In this document: positions 11,396 through 23,404 of the stretch, piece by piece
How positions within the stretch are numbered: the first letter of the stretch is position 1
Layout: each line of letters opens with the position of its first letter
NCBI GenBank assembly: GCA_014529385.2
Contig: CM043962.1
Location: forward strand, 127,729,470 to 127,789,469
DNA from: Adiantum capillus-veneris
Taxonomy: Eukaryota; Streptophyta; Polypodiopsida; Polypodiales; Pteridaceae
Length of the DNA stretch: 60,000 bases
Direction of reading: 5' to 3'
The notes under the pieces: model-generated
Database searches by the model: none
The model's input: the letters and a program-made list of their open reading frames with translations, nothing else
Told to the model about the DNA's origin: nothing
Program-made: the position numbers and the translations under genes

Positions 11396-13292
11396 TACAC
11401 TTTGGATGCTCAATAGCTCTCCTTCACCTCCATCGACTACGACTTTGCCCAACCCGGTGGATCACCACAAACACGACCCCAACTCTACATACATTAAAGC
11501 TAGGACAAGGAGAAAATTTTGGCTCCCACTTACCAACCCACATGAGTACAAGCTCAAAATTTTTGGTAAGCAACCGGCCTACTCTTTTGATAATGCCGTG
11601 TCTTTCAATTTTGTGCACCTCACGCCCCCTCACTTTTAATGAAAAGAAATGCTTAAACCTGGGTCTCAAATACATCCCACCCCCTCCTAATCCTACACCC
11701 AAAACCCTCATAGAATCACATAAGACGTTAGAAAGAAAACTACAACTTAAAGAGTTTTTCAATACCAAAGAAACCCCCTCCGTGTCTCCATATAAAATTC
11801 CCAACCCCTATTGGAAACCACCTAAAGAGAATCCCAATCTAGAAACTATCTCCAAATTAAACCTTCTTCACCTTCAACAACAATTGGAATCCTACAACAC
11901 TTCTTGCTCAAAACCCCCCAAATTTGTACATCTAGCCCTAAAATCTCTCTCAATAGACAACTCCATTGTCATCAAACCCGTCGACAAAAACCTTGGACTC
12001 ACTATTCTCTCAAAAGAATGGTATGAAAATGAGGAACTTAGACAACTCAATGACCCCATCACCTATCAACCAATCACCCCACCTTCTCATAATTACCTAG
12101 TCTCTCTCCTCTCTACCATCATCCATAAATACACCCTCCTGCCCATGGAACAACGTGCCTTCATCCTTGCACCCCTCTCTAAACCTTTCAAACCTTGCCA
12201 AATCTACTTTCTTCCTAAATTGCATAAACCTTCCTTGGTTGCAAGACCCATATGTTCCTACAAAGGCTATCTCTGTGAAAATGCATCCAAATGGCTCCAC
12301 ATGGAGTTATACCCTATTCTCTTGGATAAAAAACAACACCTAAAAGATTCCCTCTCCCTAATCAAAGACCTACACAATACTCATTTTCCACCAAGCTCTC
12401 TCCTCTTTACCTTTGACATAAACTCCCTATACCCTAGCATCCCCATAGACCAAGGACTCCATGTCCTAAAAACAACCATTTGCAAGCACTTTGACCCTCC
12501 AAAAACCAACTTCATCATCTCTCTCTCTACCCTCATCCTCACACAACACTACATTTGTTTCAAAAACAAATTTTTCAAGCAAATCAAGGGCACAGCTATG
12601 GGATCAAATTTTGTCGTAGTATACGCTTGTCTCTTCCTTTGCCACATAGAGTCCCAATACTCACTCCTTCATAACCCAAACCTAGCATATTTTAAAAGGT
12701 TCATTGATGATGCCTTTGGAGTATGGACATGCCCTTTAGAATCATTAACAATTACCCTCAACACATATGTAGGACCATTGCATGAGCACATCAATGTATC
12801 TCTACCAATCAAGCCACAATCCTAGACATACACTTCTTTAAGGGGGCCAATTTTCTAGCTCATGGCACCCTAGATTCTAAATGCTACCAAAAACCCCTAA
12901 ATTCTTTCCACTACATACCATGGATCTCTTGGCATCCAACCCACCAAAAAATAGCATTCATCAAATCAGAACTCAGAAGATACATTGTGAGGGAAAGCTC
13001 CTTTGAACACTACCTAGCCACAAGGAACCTCTTTTTTATCAGACTTAGGAAAAGAGGCTATCCTAGGGAAGTGCTCCTTAGGATTTTCAACTCAATCTCC
13101 TATTTGGAAAGAAATAACCTCTTGAATAAACCCTCTCCAATCAAAAAACCTCCCCCAATCATTTTCAAAATACCTTTTACCCCAGAAACTATAAAACTAA
13201 AACCCTCCTCATTAATTGGGAAACCTATCCTACTCTCTTCATTATTTTTAGCCATGTTAACAAAGTTTTTGGCCTATGACTCCAACTTCTAG
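10930..13292 (+). pseudogene. Penelope-like retroelement: reverse transcriptase, no endonuclease visible
   Basis: The main frame (about 11630-12825) carries Penelope-type RT landmarks in order: an N-terminal KPVDKNLGLTILSKEWY block, the fingers segment YFLPKLHKPSLVARPI, TFDINSLYPSIP (first catalytic Asp), QIKGTAMGSNF and FKRFIDDAFGVW (catalytic Asp pair). After a frameshift near 12810 the thumb and linker follow: LDIHFFKGANF, CYQKPLNSFHYIPWISWHP, FFIRLRKRGYPREVLLRIF, ending at 13292. Upstream, FWLPLTNPHEYKLKIFG and FNFVHLTP belong in a second frame, joined by a one-base slip in a C run near 11627. A Pro/Ser-rich stretch from 10937 may be the N-terminus. The GIY-YIG endonuclease normally found after the RT in canonical Penelope elements is absent: chromovirus leader begins within about 40 bases. 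The copy may be 3'-truncated or belong to an endonuclease-lacking type. Confidence 0.85.
11349..11395. repeat. Poly-C tract of 47 bases
   Basis: Uninterrupted C run inside the N-terminal part of the Penelope-like pseudogene. It is the source of an artefactual polyproline reading and probably of a frame change. Confidence 0.95.
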
Positions 13293-13299
13293 TACTACA

Positions 13300-13609
13300 C
13301 CTAGGTTTAGCATTTGGCTAATTGCAAAGAATAGAGGGGTGGGCTTAACAGTGTCAATTGCCAAGAGACAGTTCTTGCCAAGATTTCTACTAGCTCAATA
13401 ATGGTTAAGCCATAGGCAAGCCTTTTTAGACTCCATTATTAAGACTATGGCTCTCGAACTCCTCTCGGCGGTGTACATCGTACCCACAGACTGGGCATGA
13501 CAACGTAGTTAATAAGTCCCAGTCCCACTTACCCTAGTGCAATTAAGAACCTAAAACTATGGATAGATTACTTTAGTACCTCCCTTCTTGAGAAAGAAAA
13601 GAATAACCA
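13300..13609 (-). other. Chromovirus 5' leader (minus strand)
   Basis: Its reverse complement aligns with the leader at 48277-48490 of the complete chromovirus, sharing words such as GCTTGCCTAYGGCTTAACCA and YATAGTCTTAATARTGGAGTC. It is preceded on the minus strand by a primer-binding site and LTR. Gag does not follow: the Penelope-like sequence starts instead. Confidence 0.75.
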
Positions 13610-13625
13610 TATGCTCTGATACCAA
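13610..13625 (-). promoter_or_regulatory. Primer-binding site (initiator-Met tRNA type)
   Basis: Minus strand reads ATTGGTATCAGAGCAT directly after the LTR end, an exact match to the common TGGTATCAGAGC core. Confidence 0.85.
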
Positions 13626-14157
13626 TGTTATGTTCCTTGTTAATAGTTAGCTCCATTGCAGCATAACAGTTGCAATAGAGCTAAAGTATTTTCATAAATA
13701 AACTTCTAAGCTAGAAGTAAAAGTACTGAGATGCAGTCTACAATAAGAACTTTAGAGCTAGCTAACTTGGCATGCAAAATAACTTAACAAGAGAGCAAAA
13801 TAACTTGCATAATGACAACAACTGAGGACCGGATTCACTTCGAGCTAGTTCTTCCTCCAAAGGACTTTGTATAATATAGCTTCTCTCAAGAGAAAGCCTT
13901 TTTACAATACAACTTTTCAATCCTCTCCAAGCACATTGATGCCATGAAGATTGAAGCTTCATACACCATTACACACATGTGGCTACTCCTCGATTCCAAG
14001 ACCTCAAGCACCTTCAAAGGTGGAGAGAGCTAGCAGGGAATGAGAATAGAATGAGAGGAAAAAAGAAGTATTTCTACGAGAAAGAAATATTCTTCTTAGA
14101 TACCGCTACGCATACAGGAGCAAGGCTCTTGTCTTAGCTAGCATAATAGTGTAATAA

Positions 14158-14214
<57 letters not shown>

Positions 14215-15206
14215 CTTTGTCTTTAGCTTGGCACACTTGCTTTGGATTTGCACTCCAAGATCAAGTGTTTTTTATGTAGGCTTGTTCCACAACATGAACA
14301 TTAGCTTGCAAAATGAAGTGACCATGCCTTTTTATACACAATGTGCACACACACAAGCCTAGAGAGAGAATAGAAAAACTCAAGTTTTTGTGCATGCATG
14401 CTATTGTTCCTTGCTTGAGGCTAGCCAATCACACAAGCCTTGGCCATCCCAAGCAAGTGTGGTAGCCTTGTGCCAAGTGTTCCCTTCTTCTTCTAGAGGA
14501 AAAAGGTGCTTAATTCCTTTTGGCTCAAAAGGTGGCTAGCCAATGAGAATTACCCTCTAGAAGTGCCTTTTGTAGGCTTAGCATGGTGGGCTTCTAGATG
14601 CCTTGTTGTCTTGCCTTGTACACTCATAGACACAAAATGTAGAAACTCAAGTTTTGCATATTTAGCATGCAAGGGCCCCATGGCAAGCCCACTTGCTCAC
14701 CCTTCAACTTTTCACTTTAGCTTAGGTCACCCCCCCCCCCCCCTTTCCCAACTTTAGCTTTGGGTTAGCTTTGGGCAAACTCTAAACTTTAAAACTAAGG
14801 TTCTAGCCAAAGGATTCAACCAGTGACTAGCACAATGGTTCCCGGGGTTGGGGCTCTTAAAATACATGAAAATTAAGACCTGCCATTTTTGGCACAAAAT
14901 GTGGTATAAGCTAGTAGGGCCCCTACCTGCTTGAATAAGTAAGGTTTTTACCTGCTTAAAGCATGTAGAACCCCTAGTTACTTAACCCTTGATCAATGTA
15001 GCTTTCTTTAAAGGTATTTTGTAGGTTGAATGAAGCTTTACCCTTAGGTCTTCATTCATAGACATTTCCACTTTGGTCCTTAGACCTTTGGAACAGTTCT
15101 ATGAGTGCTAAATGAACTTCTCTTGTTCCCTTTTATTTCCCACTTATCATAAATAGGCAATTTATGATAGAAAATACTTTTGGAAGTTAGAAATTATTTT
15201 TTATCA
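13626..15206 (-). repeat. Diverged chromovirus LTR (5' LTR of a minus-strand element)
   Basis: About 1.58 kb, matching the 1.6-kb chromovirus LTRs at 46635 and 53971 in segments: the leaf-like block around 13850-14060 corresponds to 42240-42540 and 56030-56300. Ends are TGTTATGT (13626) and TTTATCA (15206). A TATAAAAAG box lies on the minus strand at 14328-14336, upstream of the LTR 3' end. It holds a GA tract at 14161-14212 and a 15-base C run at 14729-14743. The paired 3' LTR and target duplication were not found. Confidence 0.75.
14161..14212. repeat. (GA)n microsatellite within the LTR
   Basis: About 25 GA units at a point where the related LTR at 42600-42620 has only a short GTAGAGGAGATGAG seed. 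Confidence 0.9.
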
Positions 15207-15303
15207 GGGAAGAGAGAGAGAGAGTGAGAGAGAGAGAGAGAGGGGGGGGTGTGGAGAGAAAGAGAGAGGGGGGGAGGAGAGATAGAGAGAGTGGGTAATG
15301 GGG
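15207..15303. repeat. Imperfect GA/G-rich tract
   Basis: GAGAGA runs with a nine-base G run at 15241-15249, immediately outside the chromovirus LTR. Confidence 0.85.
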
Positions 15304-15440
15304 TGTCAGGCCTAGGGTAAGACCGGGCAGGCCAAGGGCCAGGAAAGAGCCATGCGGTCAAGGGGGCCCTATTATTAGCAAGGCAAGGCCTATATAGGGC
15401 ATGGCTGGGTGGAGAGTTGCAATTGTCGGGACAACTGGGG
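15304..15440 (+). repeat. LTR-start fragment, family C (TGTCAGGCCTAGGG)
   Basis: Matches 31453-31565 across about 110 bases (AGGGTAAGACCGGGC, CCAAGGGCCAGGA, GGCATGGCTGGGTGGAGAGTTG). The other copy is preceded by a gypsy-type 3' end, so both are the first part of a gypsy LTR. This copy has no internal region attached. Confidence 0.65.
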
Positions 15441-17324
15441 CAATTGAGAATTTTTGTAAATTCTAGAAAAAATCAGAGAGGTTGTCGAGTACTTCATGAG
15501 TGGAAAAAAATTGATCAAAAGCACATGCTATAAAGGGCATGACATTTCGGGTGATGGTATGGCATGCAAGGCATGTGGAAAACTACAGTAACACATCCAA
15601 AATTGCAAAACTCTCATGCATATGATGCATGTCTCGATTATCAATCCAACAATTGCTTCATATCTAATGGAGATGGCGATTTAGAAGTTTTCAATGGCCG
15701 ATAAGCAACAAAAAACTTGAAATTAATGTTTCTCATTCATTTCAATTTTGAAGAAGATTTTGCATTGGTGAAAGCAAAGCTTCGAGACCATTGCTTGTGG
15801 TCGACAGGGAACTTGTTCCAAGGGATGTTTGTCAAGGACAAATGTCAAGGTGAAAGTATGGCCAACAACAAGTGCATACAAGGTTGCTTAGCAATACATG
15901 CTAACATGCAAGGCATGTGGCTTGAACGGTAAACCTATGACTTGTATGGTCAAGGTACTCGGCAAGGCCGACCATTTTCTACAATTCCAAGAAGCTGTCA
16001 AGCAAGTTTGCTAGGGCATGATTCCTTGGCAATTTGTTGGCCAGTGATGCATTCAGACAAGGATATGATCCACCCATTATCGACAAGCATGATCCATTGA
16101 GTGTTCACAGCTATTTGGCAACAGGTGAATACGATACAGTATTGGGCAGGTACACTTTGTTTATGGACTTACTGTCCATGTTTTTATGCTTTCAGTGCGG
16201 TATAATATTCGACAAGGTCAATAATTGATGAGGTTAATTTTGTTTTAACTTTGTTATTTTGCCACTGCCATAAGATACATACGGGAGCAAGGCTCCATAT
16301 ACCAACACTCAAGAAACTGACTTGTGTATTACGTTGGCTATTATATTTTTAATATCATCCTCCTTGTGCTACCTAGAGGAGGGGGAAAGCAAGGCTTTCA
16401 GGAACATGGCTCCATGCATTGGATGCATAATCACTTCTAAGCCAACAGGAAACATACTTACACGAAGCACATTGGAAATCACATTGGCATCCATAGCTAT
16501 GAGTTGAATCCAACATCGACCACCACACATACGGGATGCTATGACTTTCAATGCCAAGGGTAGTCAGTAAGTATGTTAACTTTAAGTTTCCTTTTTGAGC
16601 TTATTCACTTTTGGATGAATTTTTACAATGCCAACTTGTCAAGCAAATGTTGCTTTGATCAAGCAGTGTTTGGCAATAGATGATAATTGATAGCTAAGAT
16701 GTAGATGCTATCTCTATTAATATTGGGCAATCTCATGATTCTCAATAAGCTGACAATTCGGCAAGGCTTATTCTCTATGAAATTTTGACAAGGTCGATTC
16801 TTTACTGCTTTGATGTATGTGTGTCAACAGGAGCCCCTGTTAGCTATGAGCACTCAAACTGCATTCTTTCTCATCTTTTTGATGCATTTATACGAAGCAA
16901 GGCTTCACTTCAAGGCATTTTGCATAGAGTTTCCAAAGTTTGGAATATGCTATAGTAGCAAATGAACTTCAGGAAACCTTGCACCATGTCTATTTGATTT
17001 TGTCTTGGCGGTCGGTATGACCCCTGCCACGATGGCATGCAAGGTACCTCGGATAGCTCTCAATTTCTCAGCATTCATGGCTATGAGCCAGATTCAATGA
17101 GGGACGACAAGGCTAGTCAATTCAAGTTATGCTTGTTTTTCTTGCAATTTAACCTTCTAGTTCAAAAAGATTTCTCTACTGTGCAATGCAAAAGTGATTT
17201 TCCAAACTTCATGCAAAGCAAGGCTTCTCTTATGTACCAAGATATTATCAATTGACTTCATATTAATGATAATACCACAAATACTTGGCACTAAGTAGAT
17301 ATAAGCTCACAATTTGAGTTTGAG
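15441..17324 (+). other. Degenerate region, possible BED-finger scrap of a hAT-like element
   Basis: Near 15525-15600 the plus strand encodes CYKGHDISGDGMACKACGK followed by HIQNC, which faintly resembles a BED-type zinc finger. Downstream frames are short (for example 16034-16228 and 17037-17255) and I do not recognise them. Words such as GCAAGGCTTC and GGCATGCAAGG recur through the block, so it may be one decayed repeat family. Nothing else is supportable. Confidence 0.25.
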
Positions 17325-18005
17325 TGTCATAAAATCTAATATCTAACCAACCCAAATGATTTTCTCATATTAAACTGGTCATTTAATGTGGAGAATGAGA
17401 ACAAGGGGTAGGATATAGACATGTGCTTATGGATCTATCTCAACACGGGGCCAAGGTAAAAGGGTCCAAATGAGAAATGTTCTGTCAAAGAGTAATGCTA
17501 CCTAATGGAGCTTAAAGACCTTAGGGTTAGCTTCATTAAAGACCTCCAAAGGTTAGTGTTAAAAGTCCTTAGACCTAGGACCTTAAGCAAGCTAGGGCTG
17601 ACCTTGAGGTGGAAATCCTATCCAAGCATGAGGTGCTTGTCGTGATTGCTGACTAAGGTGCTTAAGGTGTTTGTGGGACCCTTGCCCAAGCTCGTGGTTC
17701 TTGTCATGCTTAAATGACTAAGGTTCTTGAAGTGTTCAATCCAAACATGATCTTTCAAGAGGCATAAACAATTTTCATGCTTAAATGACCAAGGTGCTTG
17801 AAGTGTTCAATTCAAAAATAATCTTTTAAGAAGCATAAAAGACACTTGTCAAGATCCTTCCCATTTGGCCCTTATGATGTGCTTGATCCTATTGGATAGG
17901 CTTTAAAGGGGTCCAATGAGACTTTAGATGTATTTGAATAAATAATTAATCTCTTTCTCTCAAAGAGGAAAAAGAGGACACTTGTCCAAATGATATAATT
18001 AAATA

Positions 18006-18040
<35 letters not shown>

Positions 18041-18798
18041 GGGGGGGGGGGGGGGGGGGGGGGGAGTGGACCAAGCATGAGAGGGGGTATAAATCCCGCA
18101 CACACACACACTATCTCATTGTGTGAAGTGCAAAGTGCAAGAGATCCATCTCCTTCTCCAAGCTTGTTGAGAAGTGGAGAGCCTACACCAACACTCTTGG
18201 CTATGGAATGAAAATCCAATCAAGAGCCATGCTTCAATTCATAAGCTTGCCATATTCTTCATCTTCATTACTATGTTATTATGCTATGGTAAGTAAGAAG
18301 AGTAATGATTAAGTGAGGAACTATTTATTTCTCCTATGAATGATTCTGCTTCCTCTTCCCTACCCTCATTCCCCGCTAGCTCTCTCAACCTTCGAAGGTG
18401 TTTGAGGCCTTGGGACTAAGGCCGAGGATGGTTAATGTTTTTACAAAGTTTATGTTATGCTCGTGATACATGAATCTTTCCATCTTCATAGCATCAACAA
18501 GGTCACAAGGAACACAAAGATTGTATTGAACCAAGTCTCTCTTCATGGGAGAATCTATAATACAAAAGCCTTTTGGAGGGGGGACCAACTCCAAGTATAT
18601 CTACTCCTCAACTGTTGTCATGTTCGTTAATACTCTCTCTTGCAAAAGTATTGTTCATGCCAAGTTAATTAAGTATAACGGTTATGTTGCTCCCACTAAT
18701 TAAGTTCACCCTCCATGTTCTCAAAGTAGCCTCATGAAAATGCTCTTTAATTCTCTTAATTCCGCTATTCTCCAAATTCATAGGCCATTTTCATTACA
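17325..18798 (+). repeat. Diverged chromovirus LTR (solo or orphaned)
   Basis: Starts TGTCATAAAATCTAATATC and shares AAATGATTTTCTCATATTAA with the LTR starts at 46635 and 53971. It ends TTTTCATTACA at 18798. The promoter region has TATAAAT at 18088-18094, followed by the conserved GAGGCCTTGGGACTAAGG and AAGCCTTTTGGAGGGGGGACC blocks. No primer-binding site follows and the flanking pentamers (TTGAG, GACAG) do not match, so it is a solo LTR that lost its duplication or an orphan. Confidence 0.75.
18010..18064. repeat. (GA)n followed by 26-base G tract inside the LTR
   Basis: GA repeat 18010-18037, then G from 18039 to 18064. It sits at the LTR site where the younger copies have only CAAGAGAGAGAGGG (47502-47516). 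Confidence 0.92.
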
Positions 18799-21071
18799 GA
18801 CAGTGATGCACTATGATGTCTCCATGCCGTGTAGCCATGCAAGGCACGTATAGCAGTAGCTCACAAGGTTGATTGCACCCAAGGGCTTATCGATCTCGTT
18901 TTTTGATATACATGCATGGTATGCAAATAAGATGGAAGTACGTCCATTCCATCATTGTATACGCATTTGCAATAACATCTGCTACTCTATCCATGAATAT
19001 TTGAGACTGGTAGAGGGGCTTTTGATCGTTGTACATGTATACAATGATCACTTTACAACATTGGCTCTATGCACAAGGTACAACCAATCCAAGGACGATT
19101 TCTATGGGTAGCAAGTAGACATCGCCTAGCTATCAAGCAATTGATTCATGGGAAGACATGAATACATTAAGAGAGCCTCCACGTAGGTAATCTCTTCTGT
19201 ACACACCTGAGAAAATCTAGTATGACTATTTTTTGTGGGGGTATTTGACATCTTTCTCCTCTCTTCATGGAGGAAGAAGATTCTTTCATGATTTAGTTGT
19301 GAATAAGATTCCAATTGAAGAAGCTTCGTTGCTTAGTTACAGCACTCATTATGTCTTGAGGAGTGGCATTTTTAGGGGTATGACCCCGATAATACATAAT
19401 TACTCCATAGGTATTGAGAGTCATGATTTGAGCTCATCGCATTTGTACTTTCAAGGAAAGAAGTCCGCAATCTACCAAGGAGTAGTGGACAAATTCAACT
19501 TTCTCAATTGAATCCAAACATTTTTTAACATGGCCAACTGTGTTGGTCACTGTTCGCTGCTAGGTTGAGACTTTTTATGCAAAGTCTATCAAATCGGTTT
19601 GACATTGCAAAAGCTAACCAAGGGGTTTGGATTGCAAAGACAACACCCAAGGTTACCAATTTCTACTACTTGTTTTTCCAGTTGTTTCTTTCAAGCTTGC
19701 AAAGTGCATGTGACTACAAGTAAGTGAATGTTATGTTCAACATCCATGCATGCATCTGATTTGGTTTTATTCCATTTTTTAATATGTTTTTCTTGTCCTT
19801 TTCAAGTCGGATGAATACGCTTGAATGCTTTATCCATTTTTCTCTTTAGAGCCATGACAAGGTCATGTAAGAGCCAGTGTCCCCAAATACCTTTCTACAT
19901 TATGTAGTCATGGACCTATATGTAGGGTTTTCTTTGGCACATGTTGTCACATGGGATACAACATGGTCTAGGAACTCAAGGAGTCAGGTTTAGCTAGTAT
20001 GGAGCAAGGTTAAAGAGGGTCCCTCTCAATCATGTCGCTCAGTGTTTATAGTTATCTCTACATACGAGTACATCTCATACTTGAAGGATGTTCTTTTCTC
20101 AGGTATCCTTAGTAGAGACATATTTCACATGTGGAGAATATGAGTCTCTGGAACTGACATTGGCCCTCGCTATTTCAATTATGTGTCATGACAAAGTCCC
20201 TAGGTACTGGTCAAATCCGTTTATAAGATCATTCACACACGTCGTATCAGGAACAATTTCAGTGGAAAAAATTATCGGATACCTACTCAAACTTCTTAAG
20301 GTACAAGTGTTGTTAAACACTAATGGATGGTTGTTTATACATATAACAAGGCTCTGTTCTATTGATGAACATGTCTCATTGCTACCTAGGTGTGATTCAT
20401 TTTCACATTCCATTATGGTCCAATGGAGGGCCAAAACGGACAGGACGGACATGGATATCTAGATTTGGATCTTTTTTTGCTAAATGAATGCACACTAGGT
20501 TTTATGGGCCCTAGTGTTTAGCAAGGCTAATTTGGAATGGCATGCATATTCATGACATTAATTGCTTCTAAAGCATCCTACACTCTATGTGCACTATCTT
20601 TATGCAATTACTTTTGGATCTATCAATCACCAATATAGGTCATGGCTCGGTTTGGTGCTTGTGGATCTTTCAAGTTAACCAAGATGGTTATTCAACACAT
20701 TGTTGATTCCTTAGCAATGTCCTAAGGCATTGTGATCCCTGTTTGCCAGTCATTCTAGAAGTCTGTCTATAAACGACAAGGAAATACACCTCAATGTTGT
20801 CATTTATCCAAAGAGGATAAGCAAATTACTAGAGTAATATTGTGCTAAAGGATATGCGAAGCGTGTACGTTAGCACCAAGCAATCCAATTAGAAATCGTG
20901 TATTGATCTAGTTGGAGTTTGATAACCATAAGGTAAAGCATGTTTACGACTAGGTTTAGTCTCTTCATGATTAAGTCAGGTTCTCAACCTTGAACACTAG
21001 TTATGGTGGGGTTGTTTTCTGATACGATAAGATATCAAGTCAAGGACTTATACTTTGCTAATAAATCACAT
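18799..21071. other. Unassigned region
   Basis: Short frames on both strands (for example 18869-19111, 19233-19511, 20088-20462) show no family I recognise. Isolated phrases hint at decayed transposon coding, but there is no motif to name. No LTR edges, terminal inverted repeats or long tandem repeats were seen. Confidence 0.5.
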
Positions 21072-22196
21072 TGTGAGCAGGATGAAAACACACACAATGC
21101 CTCTATAATCACCCAACACACACTCTTGGGATGATACACACACATACTATGGGGCACCACTCGGCTGAGACAACCCACCTGGCCGAGACAGGGAACACAC
21201 CAATGGAGTGAGAGGAGAGAGACTATCCATTTACCCACACACACACACACACCCAAAAAACTCAGCTCAAAAGAGGAAGATTTTTTATGTTTATATACAT
21301 TGAGCTTGGGCCAACACCAATGGGACAAATAGCTCACACAATATGGATGAAATATGTCAGATACAAATACAAATTTGAGTAGAGACTTCGCTTCACAGGA
21401 GAAACTTACACAGCCAAAACAGCAGGAAAATATGAGGAATTTGGAAAAATGGACAGCACCATTGCCTCCGGAACGGCCAAAAACCCTAGTCTACAATATC
21501 AAAGTGTTCAAATCCTACCTCGGATGAGCAGTTTATGGCCAAAACATGCTCCAAAAATAGCAAAAATTGAGTTGCAGCTATTCCTCCTCTTCTCTCCACG
21601 TTTTTTTCTTGTTTTTCTCAGGGTTTCAAGTTTCCACACTTCACTTTATCCCTTGGGCACCTTTGGTCTTTTGATTGACCTCAAACGGACCCCGAACATG
21701 CCAAAAAATGGCTCCGTAGTGCGTTTTCATTACCCTTCTACATCCATCCGCACACTTGGCACTCAACTTTTTCCAAAAATGCATCCCGTAATCACGTTAA
21801 GTGGTCCCCAAATATAGTCCTCATGATGATCTTTTTGCATAATTGATCACAAGAAAACACTCCCTTTGTGTCCTCGCTTACCACGTGCAAGTATTGACCC
21901 CATTCGACCTCCTGACGCCACTGGATGCCACTTGACACACTTGCTTACCTTATGGCGTCGGCCCGCGGATAGCTTCCTCAAGAAGTTTTACATTCTACCA
22001 ACTCCTCATTGTTATAGAAAAACACACTGATACTAGTGACGATGAAAATCGATGTTCTATGTACAGGCTGTCCTACCTGTACACATGTGGGTCCCACATA
22101 ACCACCTGGCTCTCGAAAATGGGCAATCCTTTATTCGATGCACCATGCATGTCTATGTACATATGTGCAATCACTTCTTCCCAAAAACTCCTGACA
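21072..22196 (-). repeat. 3' LTR of the gag-only element
   Basis: 1125 bp. On the minus strand it begins TGTCAGGAGTTTTTGGG and ends CCTGCTCACA. It aligns along its length with 29949-31119, with small gaps at a CA microsatellite and elsewhere. Confidence 0.85.
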
Positions 22197-23198
22197 TAAT
22201 TTGCCCATCCCCTAGCCTACTAGATCATTCATGATCAGCAGAAACACTAGTAGATGCTCATTCCACCTGGATCAAAAGGCCAAAGGCATATCGCCTGATT
22301 CACAAGAAGCATCATAGCACCACACATATATTTGTCAGAAATCAACCAATGCACCATAGGTATATCCAACTAACACATCCACCCTATCTAGAGCTCCAAA
22401 ATCATAAATATTCCATACCACATTCAACCCAACTGATTGAGACAACTCAAGTGACTCATCACCTGGCATCTTGGCTTCACTAGCCATAGCAACAACCTTC
22501 AAAATCATGCACCCAAGTAGCTAAAATCATTGTGTGAAGGTAAAGTTGTTGACATTTAAAGCACCAAAGTATCCCTATGGCACACATATCCCTAGCATAG
22601 GCATCCATATCTCTGAGTTCCTTGTCGTTGGACTCATATATGCCAAATCCCTTCTCCTCATCATAAGTATACTCATCATCACGCATAACTTCATCCATGT
22701 CATAATCATGGCTATCACCACTATCCATAGCTTCTAGCATGGATTCATCAATCTCCAAGGGTACACAGGTCCCTAATATAAACCACAATCATGCTCACAA
22801 ATCGGTTCAATCACTTCACGTGCATCAAAATATGGCTTCGAAATAGGCTCCACATCCAACAAATCCACAATGGCTCTCAATCTTGCCCTCTTCCCTAATT
22901 TCCAAGGAACTAGTATCCAAAGACAGGTGCTCATCGTCAATAACCTCAACCTCATACTCATACACGGAATCACAAGGTACACAAGTAGCCAATGCATCCT
23001 CTTCAAGACTTTTCAATCCTGTATCCAAAGCATTACTCACCTCTTTAGGCTCTTCCATAAACCCGTCAACCTACAAGACCTCTTTACGCCTCACAATAGA
23101 CCTTGGGAAGAAACGAGAAACATCATAGGATAGGCTATTTTTCACCTGCTTAGGCTTAACCTCATCTTGCATGTCAAATCCATCTTGCACATGCGTAC

Positions 23199-23390
23199 TG
23201 TTGGGGTATAAAGCCCAATGTGGTCGCCCAGGTAAGTGGGCGGGCCGCCAGGTATGTACACATATTCTTTTGTAAAAACCTAATAAGAACTCACTATGCT
23301 CTACACATTACAGTAGAGCGAGTTCACCATATCGTCGTGCTCTTCTTCTCGCACTCTCTCTCGCGTCGCACTTCCGCTCGTACTCCTTCA
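23199..23390 (+). repeat. 5' LTR of copia family B
   Basis: 192 bp with TATAAAG eight bases in. It differs from the 3' LTR at two positions by eye: GTGGTC against GTGGTG, and ACAGTAG against ACAGAAG. Confidence 0.95.
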
Positions 23391-23404
23391 ACTGGTATCA
23401 GAGC
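23391..23404 (+). promoter_or_regulatory. Primer-binding site (initiator-Met tRNA type)
   Basis: ACTGGTATCAGAGC directly after the LTR; exact match to the usual core. Confidence 0.9.

Noticed and set aside
11255-11452. Gly-rich minus-strand frame across 11349-11395
   Set aside because: Product of the poly-C tract, antisense to the Penelope-like pseudogene.
10741-13292. A gag-Penelope fusion protein
   Set aside because: The gag match stops at 10922 at a point inside the chromovirus gag, frames do not connect, and a second chromovirus piece sits inverted on the other side. Simple juxtaposition is more likely.
17325-18798. Possible target duplication around this LTR
   Set aside because: Flanking pentamers TTGAG and GACAG differ, so a clean solo-LTR event cannot be shown.
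21449-21817. 122-codon plus-strand frame, repeated in part at 30485-30682
   Set aside because: Lies antisense inside both LTRs of the gag-only element; the similarity is due to the LTR repeat.
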